Assembly (NCBI GenBank): GCA_946887025.1
Contig: CAMPJY010000056.1
Coordinates: 1-14,755, forward strand
From: an uncultured Salinimicrobium sp.
Lineage (GTDB): Bacteria; Bacteroidota; Bacteroidia; Flavobacteriales; Flavobacteriaceae
Direction of reading: 5' to 3'
DNA: 14,755 nt
Part shown: one piece after another, positions 1-6,171 of the stretch
Layout of the letters: each line of letters starts with the position of its first letter
Position numbering within the stretch: the first letter of the stretch is position 1
Made by a program: the position numbers and the translations under genes
The notes under the pieces: model-generated
The model's input: the letters and a program-made list of their open reading frames with translations, nothing else
The model's database searches: none
Told to the model about the DNA's origin: nothing

Positions 1-60
1 AAAAATTGGCCTAAAACCATAGACAGAATAACTCAACTGGAAAAAAACCTGAAAAAATAA
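1..60 (+). CDS. lpxD: C-terminal end of an upstream gene, probably UDP-3-O-acylglucosamine N-acyltransferase (partial)
   Basis: Nineteen codons are open from the left edge to the TAA at 58-60. The frame ends in a charged, leucine-bearing helix that reads TIDRITQLEKNLKK. Such a C-terminal helix is known at the end of LpxD proteins, and lpxD commonly sits directly before lpxC-fabZ in Bacteroidota. The stop codon overlaps the lpxC-fabZ start (TAATG), so the two genes are probably translationally coupled. With only 19 residues visible the identity is an inference from context. That a coding frame ends here is more certain than which gene it is. Confidence 0.55.
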   Translation, partial: KNWPKTIDRITQLEKNLKK

Positions 61-1448
61 TGGCTAAACAACGCACCATTAAAAGAGAAGTTTCTTTGGA
101 AGGAGTGGGACTTCACACTGGAAATCAAGTAAAGCTTAGCTTTAAACCTGCCCCAATCGATAATGGATACACCTTTGTAAGGACTGATATTGAAGGAAAT
201 CCTGTAATAGAAGCTGATGCCAATTTTGTGGTAAACACACAACGCGGCACCAATCTTGAAAAAAATGGGGTAAGCATCCAGACTTCAGAACATGTGCTTG
301 CCGCCTGTGTGGGTCTTGAGATCGATAATGTTATCATCGAGATCAATGCTTCAGAACCTCCTATCATGGATGGTTCTTCAAAATTTTTCGTGGAAGCTCT
401 CGAAAAAGCAGGAATTGAGGAACAGGATGCCCAGCGGGAGGAATATGTGGTTGAGGAGGTTATCCGTTATGTGGATGAAGAAAGTGGAAGTGAAATCCTG
501 GTGATGCCTGCAGAGGAATATCAGGTTACCGCCATGGTGGATTTCGGTACTAAAGTTCTGGGAACCCAGAACGCTTCCCTCAACAAGCTTTCAGAATTTA
601 AGGAAGAGATAGCGAATGCAAGGACCTTCAGCTTCTTACATGAACTGGAAATGCTGCTCGAAAGAGGGCTGATAAAAGGAGGAGACCTGAATAACGCTAT
701 TGTATATGTCGATAAGGAATTGAGCCCTGAAACCATGGCTAAGCTGCGTGAAGCCTTTAGGAAGGACAGCATCTCAGTTAAACCAAATGGAATACTGGAC
801 AATCTCACCCTGCATTATCCGAATGAAGCTGCAAGGCATAAACTACTTGATGTCGTAGGGGATCTGGCCTTAATTGGAACCAGAATTAAAGGTAAAGTTA
901 TTGCCAACAAACCCGGGCATCAGGTAAATACTGAATTCGCCAAAAAACTTTCCAGAATAATCAAGGCTGAAAAAAGAAATAATATCCCAAAATTTGATCT
1001 GGACCAACCTCCTTTAATGGATGTCAACCAGATCATGGACATCCTGCCTCACCGACCTCCCTTCATCTTGGTAGACAAGATCATTGAATTGACAGATACC
1101 AGTGTGGTAGGAGTCAAAAATGTCACCATGAATGAGCCATTCTTTGTAGGTCATTTTCCAGGAAAACCTGTGATGCCGGGAGTGCTACAGGTAGAAGCCA
1201 TGGCTCAGACCGGAGGTATACTTGCATTAAAATCGGTACCTGACCCGGAGAATTATCTGACCTTCTTCATGAAGATCGATAATGTGAAATTCAAACAGCA
1301 GGTTGTCCCCGGAGATACTTTGATATTTAAACTGGACCTGTTGGCGCCCATTAGGAGAGGGATCTGTCAGATGCAGGCTTATGCCTATGCTAACGGAAAG
1401 TTAGTTTCGGAGGCCATCCTGATGGCCCAAATTGTAAAACAAAAATAG
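60..1448 (+). CDS. lpxC-fabZ: Bifunctional UDP-3-O-acyl-N-acetylglucosamine deacetylase / 3-hydroxyacyl-ACP dehydratase
   Basis: This single 462-residue protein joins two enzymes. Residues about 1-305 are LpxC, the zinc deacetylase that commits UDP-3-O-acyl-GlcNAc to lipid A synthesis in the cytoplasm. The visible metal and active-site residues are E77-H78 (TSEHVLAA), H260 and D264 (HKLLDVVGDL) and H287 (KPGHQVN). Residues about 318-462 are FabZ, a hot-dog-fold dehydratase of fatty acid synthesis. It has LPHRPPF at 329-335 and the catalytic pair H365 (GHFPGKPVMPG) and E379 (VEAMAQ). E. coli makes these as separate proteins of roughly 305 and 150 residues, so both halves are full length. The fusion is a known hallmark of Bacteroidota. 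The start overlaps the preceding stop codon (TAATG), and lpxA follows after five bases. The fusion puts the deacetylase and the dehydratase that compete for 3-hydroxyacyl-ACP flux under one control. Confidence 0.97.
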   Translation: MAKQRTIKREVSLEGVGLHTGNQVKLSFKPAPIDNGYTFVRTDIEGNPVIEADANFVVNTQRGTNLEKNGVSIQTSEHVLAACVGLEIDNVIIEINASEPPIMDGSSKFFVEALEKAGIEEQDAQREEYVVEEVIRYVDEESGSEILVMPAEEYQVTAMVDFGTKVLGTQNASLNKLSEFKEEIANARTFSFLHELEMLLERGLIKGGDLNNAIVYVDKELSPETMAKLREAFRKDSISVKPNGILDNLTLHYPNEAARHKLLDVVGDLALIGTRIKGKVIANKPGHQVNTEFAKKLSRIIKAEKRNNIPKFDLDQPPLMDVNQIMDILPHRPPFILVDKIIELTDTSVVGVKNVTMNEPFFVGHFPGKPVMPGVLQVEAMAQTGGILALKSVPDPENYLTFFMKIDNVKFKQQVVPGDTLIFKLDLLAPIRRGICQMQAYAYANGKLVSEAILMAQIVKQK

Positions 1449-1453
1449 ATACT

Positions 1454-2239
1454 ATGAATCAACCCTTAGCATATGTACATCCTGGGGCCAAGATTGCAAA
1501 AAATGTGGTAATCGAACCTTTTACCACTATTCATAATAATGTAGTGATTGGGGAAGGGACATGGATAGGCTCGAATGTTACCATTATGGAAGGGGCAAGA
1601 ATTGGAAAGAACTGTAATATCTTTCCGGGAGCCGTTATTTCAGCTATCCCCCAAGATAAAAAATTCAATGATGAGGATACCATTACTGAAATCGGGGATA
1701 ACACGACCATCAGGGAATGTGTAACCATCAACCGTGGTACTTCTGATAGAATGAAGACCAAGATCGGGAACAATTGCTGGATCATGGCTTACTGTCATAT
1801 TGCTCACGATTGCATAGTAGGAGATAACTGTATTTTTTCGAACAACAGTACTCTGGCGGGTCATATTAATGTAGCTGATAATGTGGTTTTGGCGGGAATG
1901 GTTGCCATTCAGCAATTCTGCAGCATTGGTAGCCATGCTTTTGTGACAGGTGGATCTTTAGTGAGAAAAGATGTCCCTCCTTTTGTAAAGGCAGGTAGAG
2001 AGCCATTATCATACGTGGGGGTCAATTCCATTGGTTTGCGTCGTCGTGGGTTTTCTACGGAAAAGATCCGGGAGATCCAGGATATTTATCGTATTCTTTA
2101 TCAGAAGAATTACAATAATACTCAGGCGGTGGCTATTATTGAGGCCGAAATGGAGGCCACCCCGGAAAGAGATGATATTTTAGAGTTTATAAAGAATTCC
2201 CAGAGGGGAATCATGAAAGGATATTTTAGTTCAAATTAA
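1454..2239 (+). CDS. lpxA: Acyl-ACP--UDP-N-acetylglucosamine O-acyltransferase (first step of lipid A synthesis)
   Basis: LpxA transfers a 3-hydroxyacyl chain from ACP to the 3-OH of UDP-GlcNAc. The 261-residue protein has the family length. Its N-terminal ~185 residues are hexapeptide repeats (IGxxxxI type) that form a left-handed beta helix, followed by a helical C-terminal domain with the signature NSIGLRRRGFS (191-201). HIAHDC at 115-120 contains H118, matching the catalytic H125 of E. coli by my alignment, and H137 in LAGH matches H144. The position matching E. coli H160 is Q153 (AIQQFC), a difference worth noting. The residue aligned with the E. coli chain-length ruler G173 is G166, which fits a long acyl chain. 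The gene starts five bases after lpxC-fabZ and is followed by efp after ten bases, so it is part of the same operon. Confidence 0.96.
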   Translation: MNQPLAYVHPGAKIAKNVVIEPFTTIHNNVVIGEGTWIGSNVTIMEGARIGKNCNIFPGAVISAIPQDKKFNDEDTITEIGDNTTIRECVTINRGTSDRMKTKIGNNCWIMAYCHIAHDCIVGDNCIFSNNSTLAGHINVADNVVLAGMVAIQQFCSIGSHAFVTGGSLVRKDVPPFVKAGREPLSYVGVNSIGLRRRGFSTEKIREIQDIYRILYQKNYNNTQAVAIIEAEMEATPERDDILEFIKNSQRGIMKGYFSSN

Positions 2240-2249
2240 AAAAGAGAAG

Positions 2250-2816
2250 ATGGCAAGTACCAGTGATATTAGAAATGGGTTATGCATTCGTTATAATCAT
2301 GATATTTATAAAGTAATTGAGTTCCTTCATGTAAAACCCGGAAAGGGACCTGCATTTGTAAGGACTAAACTTAAAAGTGTAACCTCAGGAAAAGTGCTTG
2401 ACAATACCTTTTCTGCAGGTCATAAAATTGAAGAGGTCCGGGTAGAGACCCATAAATTCCAGTTCCTATATAACGATGGGGAACATTATCATTTTATGAA
2501 CACCGAGGACTATACCCAGATTGCTCTTTCTGAAAATGCTCTTGATGCGCCCAATCTTTTAAAGGAAGGGGAAGTGGTTACTGTGCTGATCAATACGGAA
2601 GACAACATGCCGTTATCAGTGGAGATGCCTGCAAGCGTTGTTCTTGAAGTTACCCATACCGAACCTGGAGTGAAAGGAAATACCGCCACCAACGCCACTA
2701 AACCGGCTACTGTGGAAACCGGGGCAGAGGTTAACGTTCCTTTATTTATAAATGAAGGGGATAAGATCAGGATCGAGACTGATAAGGGGACTTATAAGGA
2801 ACGCATCAAGGAATAA
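2250..2816 (+). CDS. efp: Translation elongation factor P
   Basis: EF-P binds ribosomes stalled on polyproline stretches and promotes peptide bond formation. The 188-residue length matches the family. The N-terminal KOW-like domain carries the loop KPGKGPAF (29-36), with K32 at the tip position that is the modified lysine K34 in E. coli. Two OB-fold domains follow, and the C-terminal end contains the family signature region GDKIRIETDKGTYKER (170-185). The gene lies ten bases after lpxA and is in the same operon, an arrangement I recall as common in flavobacteria. No lysine-modification enzymes (EpmA/EpmB type) are encoded in this window, so whether K32 is modified cannot be judged here. Confidence 0.96.
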   Translation: MASTSDIRNGLCIRYNHDIYKVIEFLHVKPGKGPAFVRTKLKSVTSGKVLDNTFSAGHKIEEVRVETHKFQFLYNDGEHYHFMNTEDYTQIALSENALDAPNLLKEGEVVTVLINTEDNMPLSVEMPASVVLEVTHTEPGVKGNTATNATKPATVETGAEVNVPLFINEGDKIRIETDKGTYKERIKE

Positions 2817-2837
2817 GGATAGGAGCTACAGGGTTTG

Positions 2838-2845
2838 TATCTTTG
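2838..2845 (+). promoter_or_regulatory. Candidate -7 box before the second lpxD-like gene
   Basis: TATCTTTG matches the Bacteroidota -7 consensus TAnnTTTG. It lies 21 bases before the ATG at 2867, in the only gap of any size (50 bases) inside the lpx operon. I see no convincing TTG at the -33 position. If used, it would give an internal promoter with a very short leader. Confidence 0.35.
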
Positions 2846-2866
2846 GTAAACTAATAGCATCTATAA

Positions 2867-3796
2867 ATGAAATTTCCACAAAAACATACGCTCCGGCAGA
2901 TAGCGACCCTTATTTCTTCTGAATATGTAGGGGATCCGGATTTCCCGGTATTAGGCATGAACGAGATCCACGTCGTGGTTCCGGGGGATATTGTTTTTGT
3001 GGATCATCCGAAATATTACGATAAAGCCCTGACTTCCGCCGCTACGGTTATTCTTATCAATAAGCAGGTGGAGTGTCCTGAAGGAAAAGCTTTATTAATT
3101 TCAGATGACCCATTCAGGGATTTCAACAAGCTTACTGAATACTTTAAACCTTTCGAAAATTCCCTGGCTTCTATAGCTCCTTCGGCAGAGATAGGTGAGG
3201 GGACCATCCTGCAACCAAATGTTTTTATTGGGAACAATGTGAAGATCGGCAATAATTGCCTTATCCATTCCAATGTGAGCATTTATGACAACGCTATAAT
3301 AGGGAATAACGTAACCATTCACGCAGGAGCCGTACTTGGGGGTGATGCTTTCTATTATAAAAGAAGACCGGAAGGCTACGATAAACTAATATCGGGAGGC
3401 AGGGTTGTCATCAAGGATAATGTTGATATTGGGGCCAACAGCACCATAGATAAAGGAGTTACTGGGGATACCATCATCGGAGAGGGTAGCAAACTGGATA
3501 ATATGGTTCAGGTTGGTCATGACACTGTAATCGGGAAACACTGTCTTATCGCATCCCAGACAGGGATCGCTGGCTGTGTTATTATTGAAGATGAGGTAAC
3601 TATCTGGGGACAGGTAGGCACGCGCAGCGGTATAGTCATCAAAAAAGGAGGGGTCTTAATGGGGAAGGCCGGAATTACGAAATCAACTCGGGAAAATACG
3701 ATCTACACGGGAAATCCTGCTGTGGAATCCAGGGCCAAATTAAAGGAAATGGCCCTTATAAGGCAATTACCTAAAATTATCGAAAAGCTAAAGTAA
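2867..3796 (+). CDS. LpxD-like UDP-3-O-acylglucosamine N-acyltransferase family protein
   Basis: This 309-residue protein has the LpxD layout. An N-terminal uridine-binding-like domain (about 1-100, with VVPGDIVFVDHPKY at 37-50) is followed by hexapeptide repeats from about 105 to 270, predicted to fold as a left-handed beta helix. A short helical tail ends in LIRQLPKIIEKLK. VQVGHDTVIG at 214-223 contains H218, aligned with the catalytic H239 of E. coli LpxD, so the enzyme looks competent. IDIGANSTIDKG-type sequence at about 187-196 is also LpxD-like. LpxD adds the N-linked 3-hydroxyacyl chain to UDP-3-O-acylglucosamine after LpxC. A probable true lpxD ends at base 60, so this would be a second copy. 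It could act on the same substrate with different chain specificity, or on another amino sugar. It is cotranscribed with efp and ends six bases before the NTF2-like gene. Confidence 0.85.
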   Translation: MKFPQKHTLRQIATLISSEYVGDPDFPVLGMNEIHVVVPGDIVFVDHPKYYDKALTSAATVILINKQVECPEGKALLISDDPFRDFNKLTEYFKPFENSLASIAPSAEIGEGTILQPNVFIGNNVKIGNNCLIHSNVSIYDNAIIGNNVTIHAGAVLGGDAFYYKRRPEGYDKLISGGRVVIKDNVDIGANSTIDKGVTGDTIIGEGSKLDNMVQVGHDTVIGKHCLIASQTGIAGCVIIEDEVTIWGQVGTRSGIVIKKGGVLMGKAGITKSTRENTIYTGNPAVESRAKLKEMALIRQLPKIIEKLK

Positions 3797-3802
3797 AAGA
3801 TC

Positions 3803-4210
3803 ATGGCTGAAAGAAGAAAAAAAGTTGTAGAAGAATTTTATAAGTCTGACTTCTATAAGAACCCTGGAACCCTTGAACAATATTTACATCCTGAAGCCGA
3901 ATTGTTTTGGAACAGCAGCTCTGGTTTTCACAAATTGAGGTACGAGGATATTGAAAAAATGGTGCAGGAGATTTCCAAATCCTTTTATTCTCTACGAGCT
4001 GAAATAAGCCATTTGATCCGTAAAAAAGATATGGTTACCATCAGGTTCACTTATTTTGTAAAAACCATTGAAAACCCCAGAGAGGAGATGCCAATGGGAC
4101 ATTTTATGGCTATCTGGCAGATCAAAGACGACAAAATGTATAGAGGTCACCAGATGAGTCAACCTGCCGATGACAGTCCTGAAAACCTCAGTTCCTTCCT
4201 TTCAATTTAA
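3803..4210 (+). CDS. NTF2-like (SnoaL-type) domain protein, function unknown
   Basis: The 135-residue protein looks like a single NTF2/SnoaL-like alpha+beta cone. N-terminal helices (KKVVEEFYKSDFYKNP) lead to LEQYLHPEAELFWNSSSG, the typical element in which a loop and strand follow the helices. Strands such as DMVTIRFTYFVKTI and HFMAIWQIKDDKM then line a pocket. This pocket fold is used by both enzymes and non-catalytic binders, and I cannot name a ligand. There is no signal peptide or membrane segment, so the protein is probably cytoplasmic. It begins six bases after the LpxD-like gene and is the last gene before a candidate terminator and the sucD promoter, so it belongs transcriptionally with the lipid A genes. 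A role in envelope lipid metabolism is only suggested by that position. Confidence 0.75.
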   Translation: MAERRKKVVEEFYKSDFYKNPGTLEQYLHPEAELFWNSSSGFHKLRYEDIEKMVQEISKSFYSLRAEISHLIRKKDMVTIRFTYFVKTIENPREEMPMGHFMAIWQIKDDKMYRGHQMSQPADDSPENLSSFLSI

Positions 4211-4223
4211 AATTAAAATCCCT

Positions 4224-4253
4224 TTAGGTTTCATATTTAAAAACCTAATTTTG
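4224..4253 (+). promoter_or_regulatory. Inverted repeat overlapping the candidate sucD promoter
   Basis: An 8-base perfect inverted repeat (TTAGGTTT at 4224-4231, AAACCTAA at 4241-4248, 9-base spacer) is followed by four T residues. The right arm runs into TAATTTTG at 4246-4253, an exact match to the Bacteroidota -7 consensus TAnnTTTG. TTTAGG at 4223-4228 sits about where a -33 element would be. The predicted start of transcription is near 4260, about 18 bases before the sucD ATG. The repeat could be a weak terminator for the lpx operon, an operator, or both. The T-run is too short to be sure of termination. Confidence 0.5.
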
Positions 4254-4277
4254 TAACTCGAAAAATCAAAAGAAACT

Positions 4278-5150
4278 ATGAGTGTTTTAGTCAATAAAGA
4301 TTCAAAAATAATCGTTCAAGGATTCACCGGAAGCGAGGGAACTTTCCACGCCGGGCAAATGATTGAATACGGAACCAATGTTGTTGGAGGAGTGACTCCG
4401 GGAAAAGGTGGTCAGAATCACCTGGACCGTCCTGTTTTTAATACAGTACAGGATGCTGTAAAAGAAACCGGCGCAGATGTTTCCATTATTTTTGTTCCCC
4501 CGGCTTTTGCTGCTGACGCCATTATGGAAGCTGCCGAGGCGGGAATAAAGGTTATAATTACTATTACTGAAGGAATTCCGGTAGCTGATATGATCAAGGC
4601 TGCCGATTATATAAAAGACAAGGATTGCCGATTGGTTGGACCAAACTGCCCCGGAGTTATTACTCCTGAAGAGGCTAAAGTAGGGATCATGCCAGGATTT
4701 GTGTTTAAAAAAGGATCTGTGGGTATTGTTTCTAAATCCGGGACCCTTACCTACGAAGCTGCCGATCAGGTCGTAAAACAAGGCCTGGGCATTACTACGG
4801 CAATTGGAATTGGGGGAGATCCGATTATCGGAACCACAACCAAGGAAGCTGTTGAACTTTTGATGAACGATGAGGAGACGGAGTGTATCGTAATGATCGG
4901 GGAGATCGGAGGTCAACTCGAAGCCGATGCAGCCAGATGGGTGAAAGAGAATGGGAACAAAAAACCTGTAGTAGGATTTATTGCAGGGGAAACCGCACCT
5001 AAAGGTAGAACCATGGGACATGCAGGAGCTATAGTTGGTGGAAGCGAGGATACTGCTGAAGCTAAAAAAGCCATCATGCGGGAATGTGGAATAATCGTAG
5101 TTGATTCTCCTGCCGAAATAGGTAAAAAAGTAAAAGAAGTGATGGGATAA
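4278..5150 (+). CDS. sucD: Succinyl-CoA synthetase (ligase) alpha subunit
   Basis: SucD is the alpha subunit of the TCA-cycle enzyme that converts succinyl-CoA to succinate with formation of ATP or GTP. The 290-residue length fits the family. The CoA-binding Rossmann domain begins with [11 protein letters not shown] at 15-25, and GPNCPGVI at 121-128 is also conserved. The phosphorylated histidine lies in [12 protein letters not shown], giving H248 (E. coli H246). The beta subunit sucC is not adjacent, so the two subunits must be encoded at separate loci. The gene has its own candidate promoter just upstream (-7 box ending at 4253) and a strong terminator just downstream, so it is probably transcribed alone. 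Confidence 0.97.
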   Translation: MSVLVNKDSKIIVQGFTGSEGTFHAGQMIEYGTNVVGGVTPGKGGQNHLDRPVFNTVQDAVKETGADVSIIFVPPAFAADAIMEAAEAGIKVIITITEGIPVADMIKAADYIKDKDCRLVGPNCPGVITPEEAKVGIMPGFVFKKGSVGIVSKSGTLTYEAADQVVKQGLGITTAIGIGGDPIIGTTTKEAVELLMNDEETECIVMIGEIGGQLEADAARWVKENGNKKPVVGFIAGETAPKGRTMGHAGAIVGGSEDTAEAKKAIMRECGIIVVDSPAEIGKKVKEVMG

Positions 5151-5170
5151 TCCCATATACTCTTACATAA

Positions 5171-5225
5171 AAGACCTCCTGTAGACTTTCCTTCTTTCAA
5201 AAAGGGAACTTCAGGAGGTTTTTTT
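5171..5225 (+). terminator. Intrinsic terminator after sucD
   Basis: ACCTCCTG (5174-5181) pairs perfectly with CAGGAGGT (5212-5219), with a partly paired AT-rich interior of 30 bases, followed by an uninterrupted T-run to 5225. It lies 21 bases after the sucD stop. The long loop is unusual, but the GC-rich closing stem and U-tract are convincing. Confidence 0.85.
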
Positions 5226-5248
5226 ATTCCCATACTTCAGGGTTTTGT

Positions 5249-5256
5249 TATATTTG
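5249..5256 (+). promoter_or_regulatory. fabG: Candidate fabG -7 promoter box
   Basis: TATATTTG matches the Bacteroidota consensus TAnnTTTG exactly. It sits just after the sucD terminator and 46 bases before the fabG start, giving an estimated leader of about 40 bases. No clear TTG is visible at -33. Confidence 0.5.
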
Positions 5257-5302
5257 AACAGGCTTTAAAACCTTTTTATAACTGACAATCAAAAATACAC
5301 TT

Positions 5303-6049
5303 ATGAAACTTTTAGAAGGAAAAAATGCTATAATTACCGGTGCGAGCAGGGGAATAGGAAAAGGGATCGCTGAAGTTTTCGCCCAACATGGTGCCAACGT
5401 AGCTTTTACCTACAGCTCTTCTGTGGAAGCTGCCAATGAACTGGAAAAAGAACTCCAGGCCCTTGGAATTAAGGCCAAGGGATATAAATCAAATGCAGCC
5501 AACTTTGAAGAGGCACAGCAACTGGCCAATGACGTACTTGCAGAATTTGGTAGTATAGATATTCTGGTGAATAACGCCGGGATCACCAAAGACAACCTTC
5601 TGATGCGCATGAGTGAGGAGGATTTCGATAAGGTGATCGAAGTAAACCTGAAGTCCATATTTAACATGACCAAAGCAGTCCAGCGGACCATGCTGAAGCA
5701 ACGCAAGGGAAGCATTATCAATATGAGCAGTGTAGTCGGGGTCAAGGGAAATGCAGGTCAGGCCAATTATGCAGCTTCCAAAGCAGGAATGATAGGATTT
5801 TCCAAGTCCATGGCTCTCGAACTGGGGTCAAGGAATATCAGGACCAATGTGATCGCACCCGGATTTATTGAAACCGAAATGACTGCCAAGCTTGATGAAA
5901 AGACCGTAGATGGATGGAGAGAAGCCATTCCCTTGAAACGCGGAGGCTCCCCCGAAGATATTGCGAATGCCTGCGTTTTTTTAGGCAGCGATTTGAGTTC
6001 TTATATTACAGGACAGGTACTCAATGTGGACGGTGGAATGTTGACCTAG
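5303..6049 (+). CDS. fabG: 3-oxoacyl-[acyl-carrier-protein] reductase
   Basis: FabG reduces 3-oxoacyl-ACP to 3-hydroxyacyl-ACP with NADPH in each round of fatty acid elongation. The product feeds FabZ and also the LpxA/LpxD acyl transfers. The 248-residue protein is a classical short-chain dehydrogenase. The cofactor motif TGASRGIG is at 12-19 and NNAG at 90-93. The catalytic residues are N115, S143 (in MSSVVG), Y156 and K160 (YAASK). The sequence APGFIETEMT (185-194) and the C-terminal VDGGMLT are typical of FabG rather than other reductases in this superfamily. It is flanked by terminators on both sides and is probably monocistronic. Other short-chain dehydrogenases share the fold, but the similarity to E. 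coli FabG throughout the second half makes the call firm. Confidence 0.95.
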   Translation: MKLLEGKNAIITGASRGIGKGIAEVFAQHGANVAFTYSSSVEAANELEKELQALGIKAKGYKSNAANFEEAQQLANDVLAEFGSIDILVNNAGITKDNLLMRMSEEDFDKVIEVNLKSIFNMTKAVQRTMLKQRKGSIINMSSVVGVKGNAGQANYAASKAGMIGFSKSMALELGSRNIRTNVIAPGFIETEMTAKLDEKTVDGWREAIPLKRGGSPEDIANACVFLGSDLSSYITGQVLNVDGGMLT

Positions 6050-6077
6050 AAGGAATTCGTCTAAGAATATATTTAAA

Positions 6078-6109
6078 AAAAATCCCGCTCCTTTCAGAGT
6101 GGGATTTTT
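6078..6109 (+). terminator. Intrinsic terminator after fabG
   Basis: AAAATCCCGCTC pairs with GAGTGGGATTTT across a six-base loop (6091-6096), with one G-U pair, followed by a T-run to 6109. The A-run on the left arm means it could also work in the reverse direction. It lies 28 bases after the fabG stop. Confidence 0.9.
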
Positions 6110-6124
6110 ATTTCAGACGGCGAA

Positions 6125-6152
6125 TTGTATTTAATTCCAAACCATTATCTTG
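6125..6152 (+). promoter_or_regulatory. Candidate promoter for the VWA / SPFH gene pair
   Basis: TTG at 6125-6127 and TATCTTG at 6146-6152 are separated by 18 bases, close to the Bacteroidota TTG-N(~19)-TAnnTTTG arrangement, although the -7 box lacks one T. It lies between the fabG terminator and the VWA gene, 20 bases before the ATG, where a promoter must exist if the terminator works. Confidence 0.45.
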
Positions 6153-6171
6153 CCCTATAATTCTCAGCTGA

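Noticed and set aside
4302..5156. Long open frame of 284 codons on the minus strand opposite sucD
   Set aside because: It lies wholly across the well-supported sucD gene, its translation is rich in Ser, Asn, His and Phe with no recognisable domain, and it is the usual codon-bias shadow of a conserved gene.
5914..6171. Plus-strand open frame of 85 codons overlapping the end of fabG
   Set aside because: It runs out of frame through the conserved fabG C terminus and across the terminator hairpin, so it is not a plausible gene.
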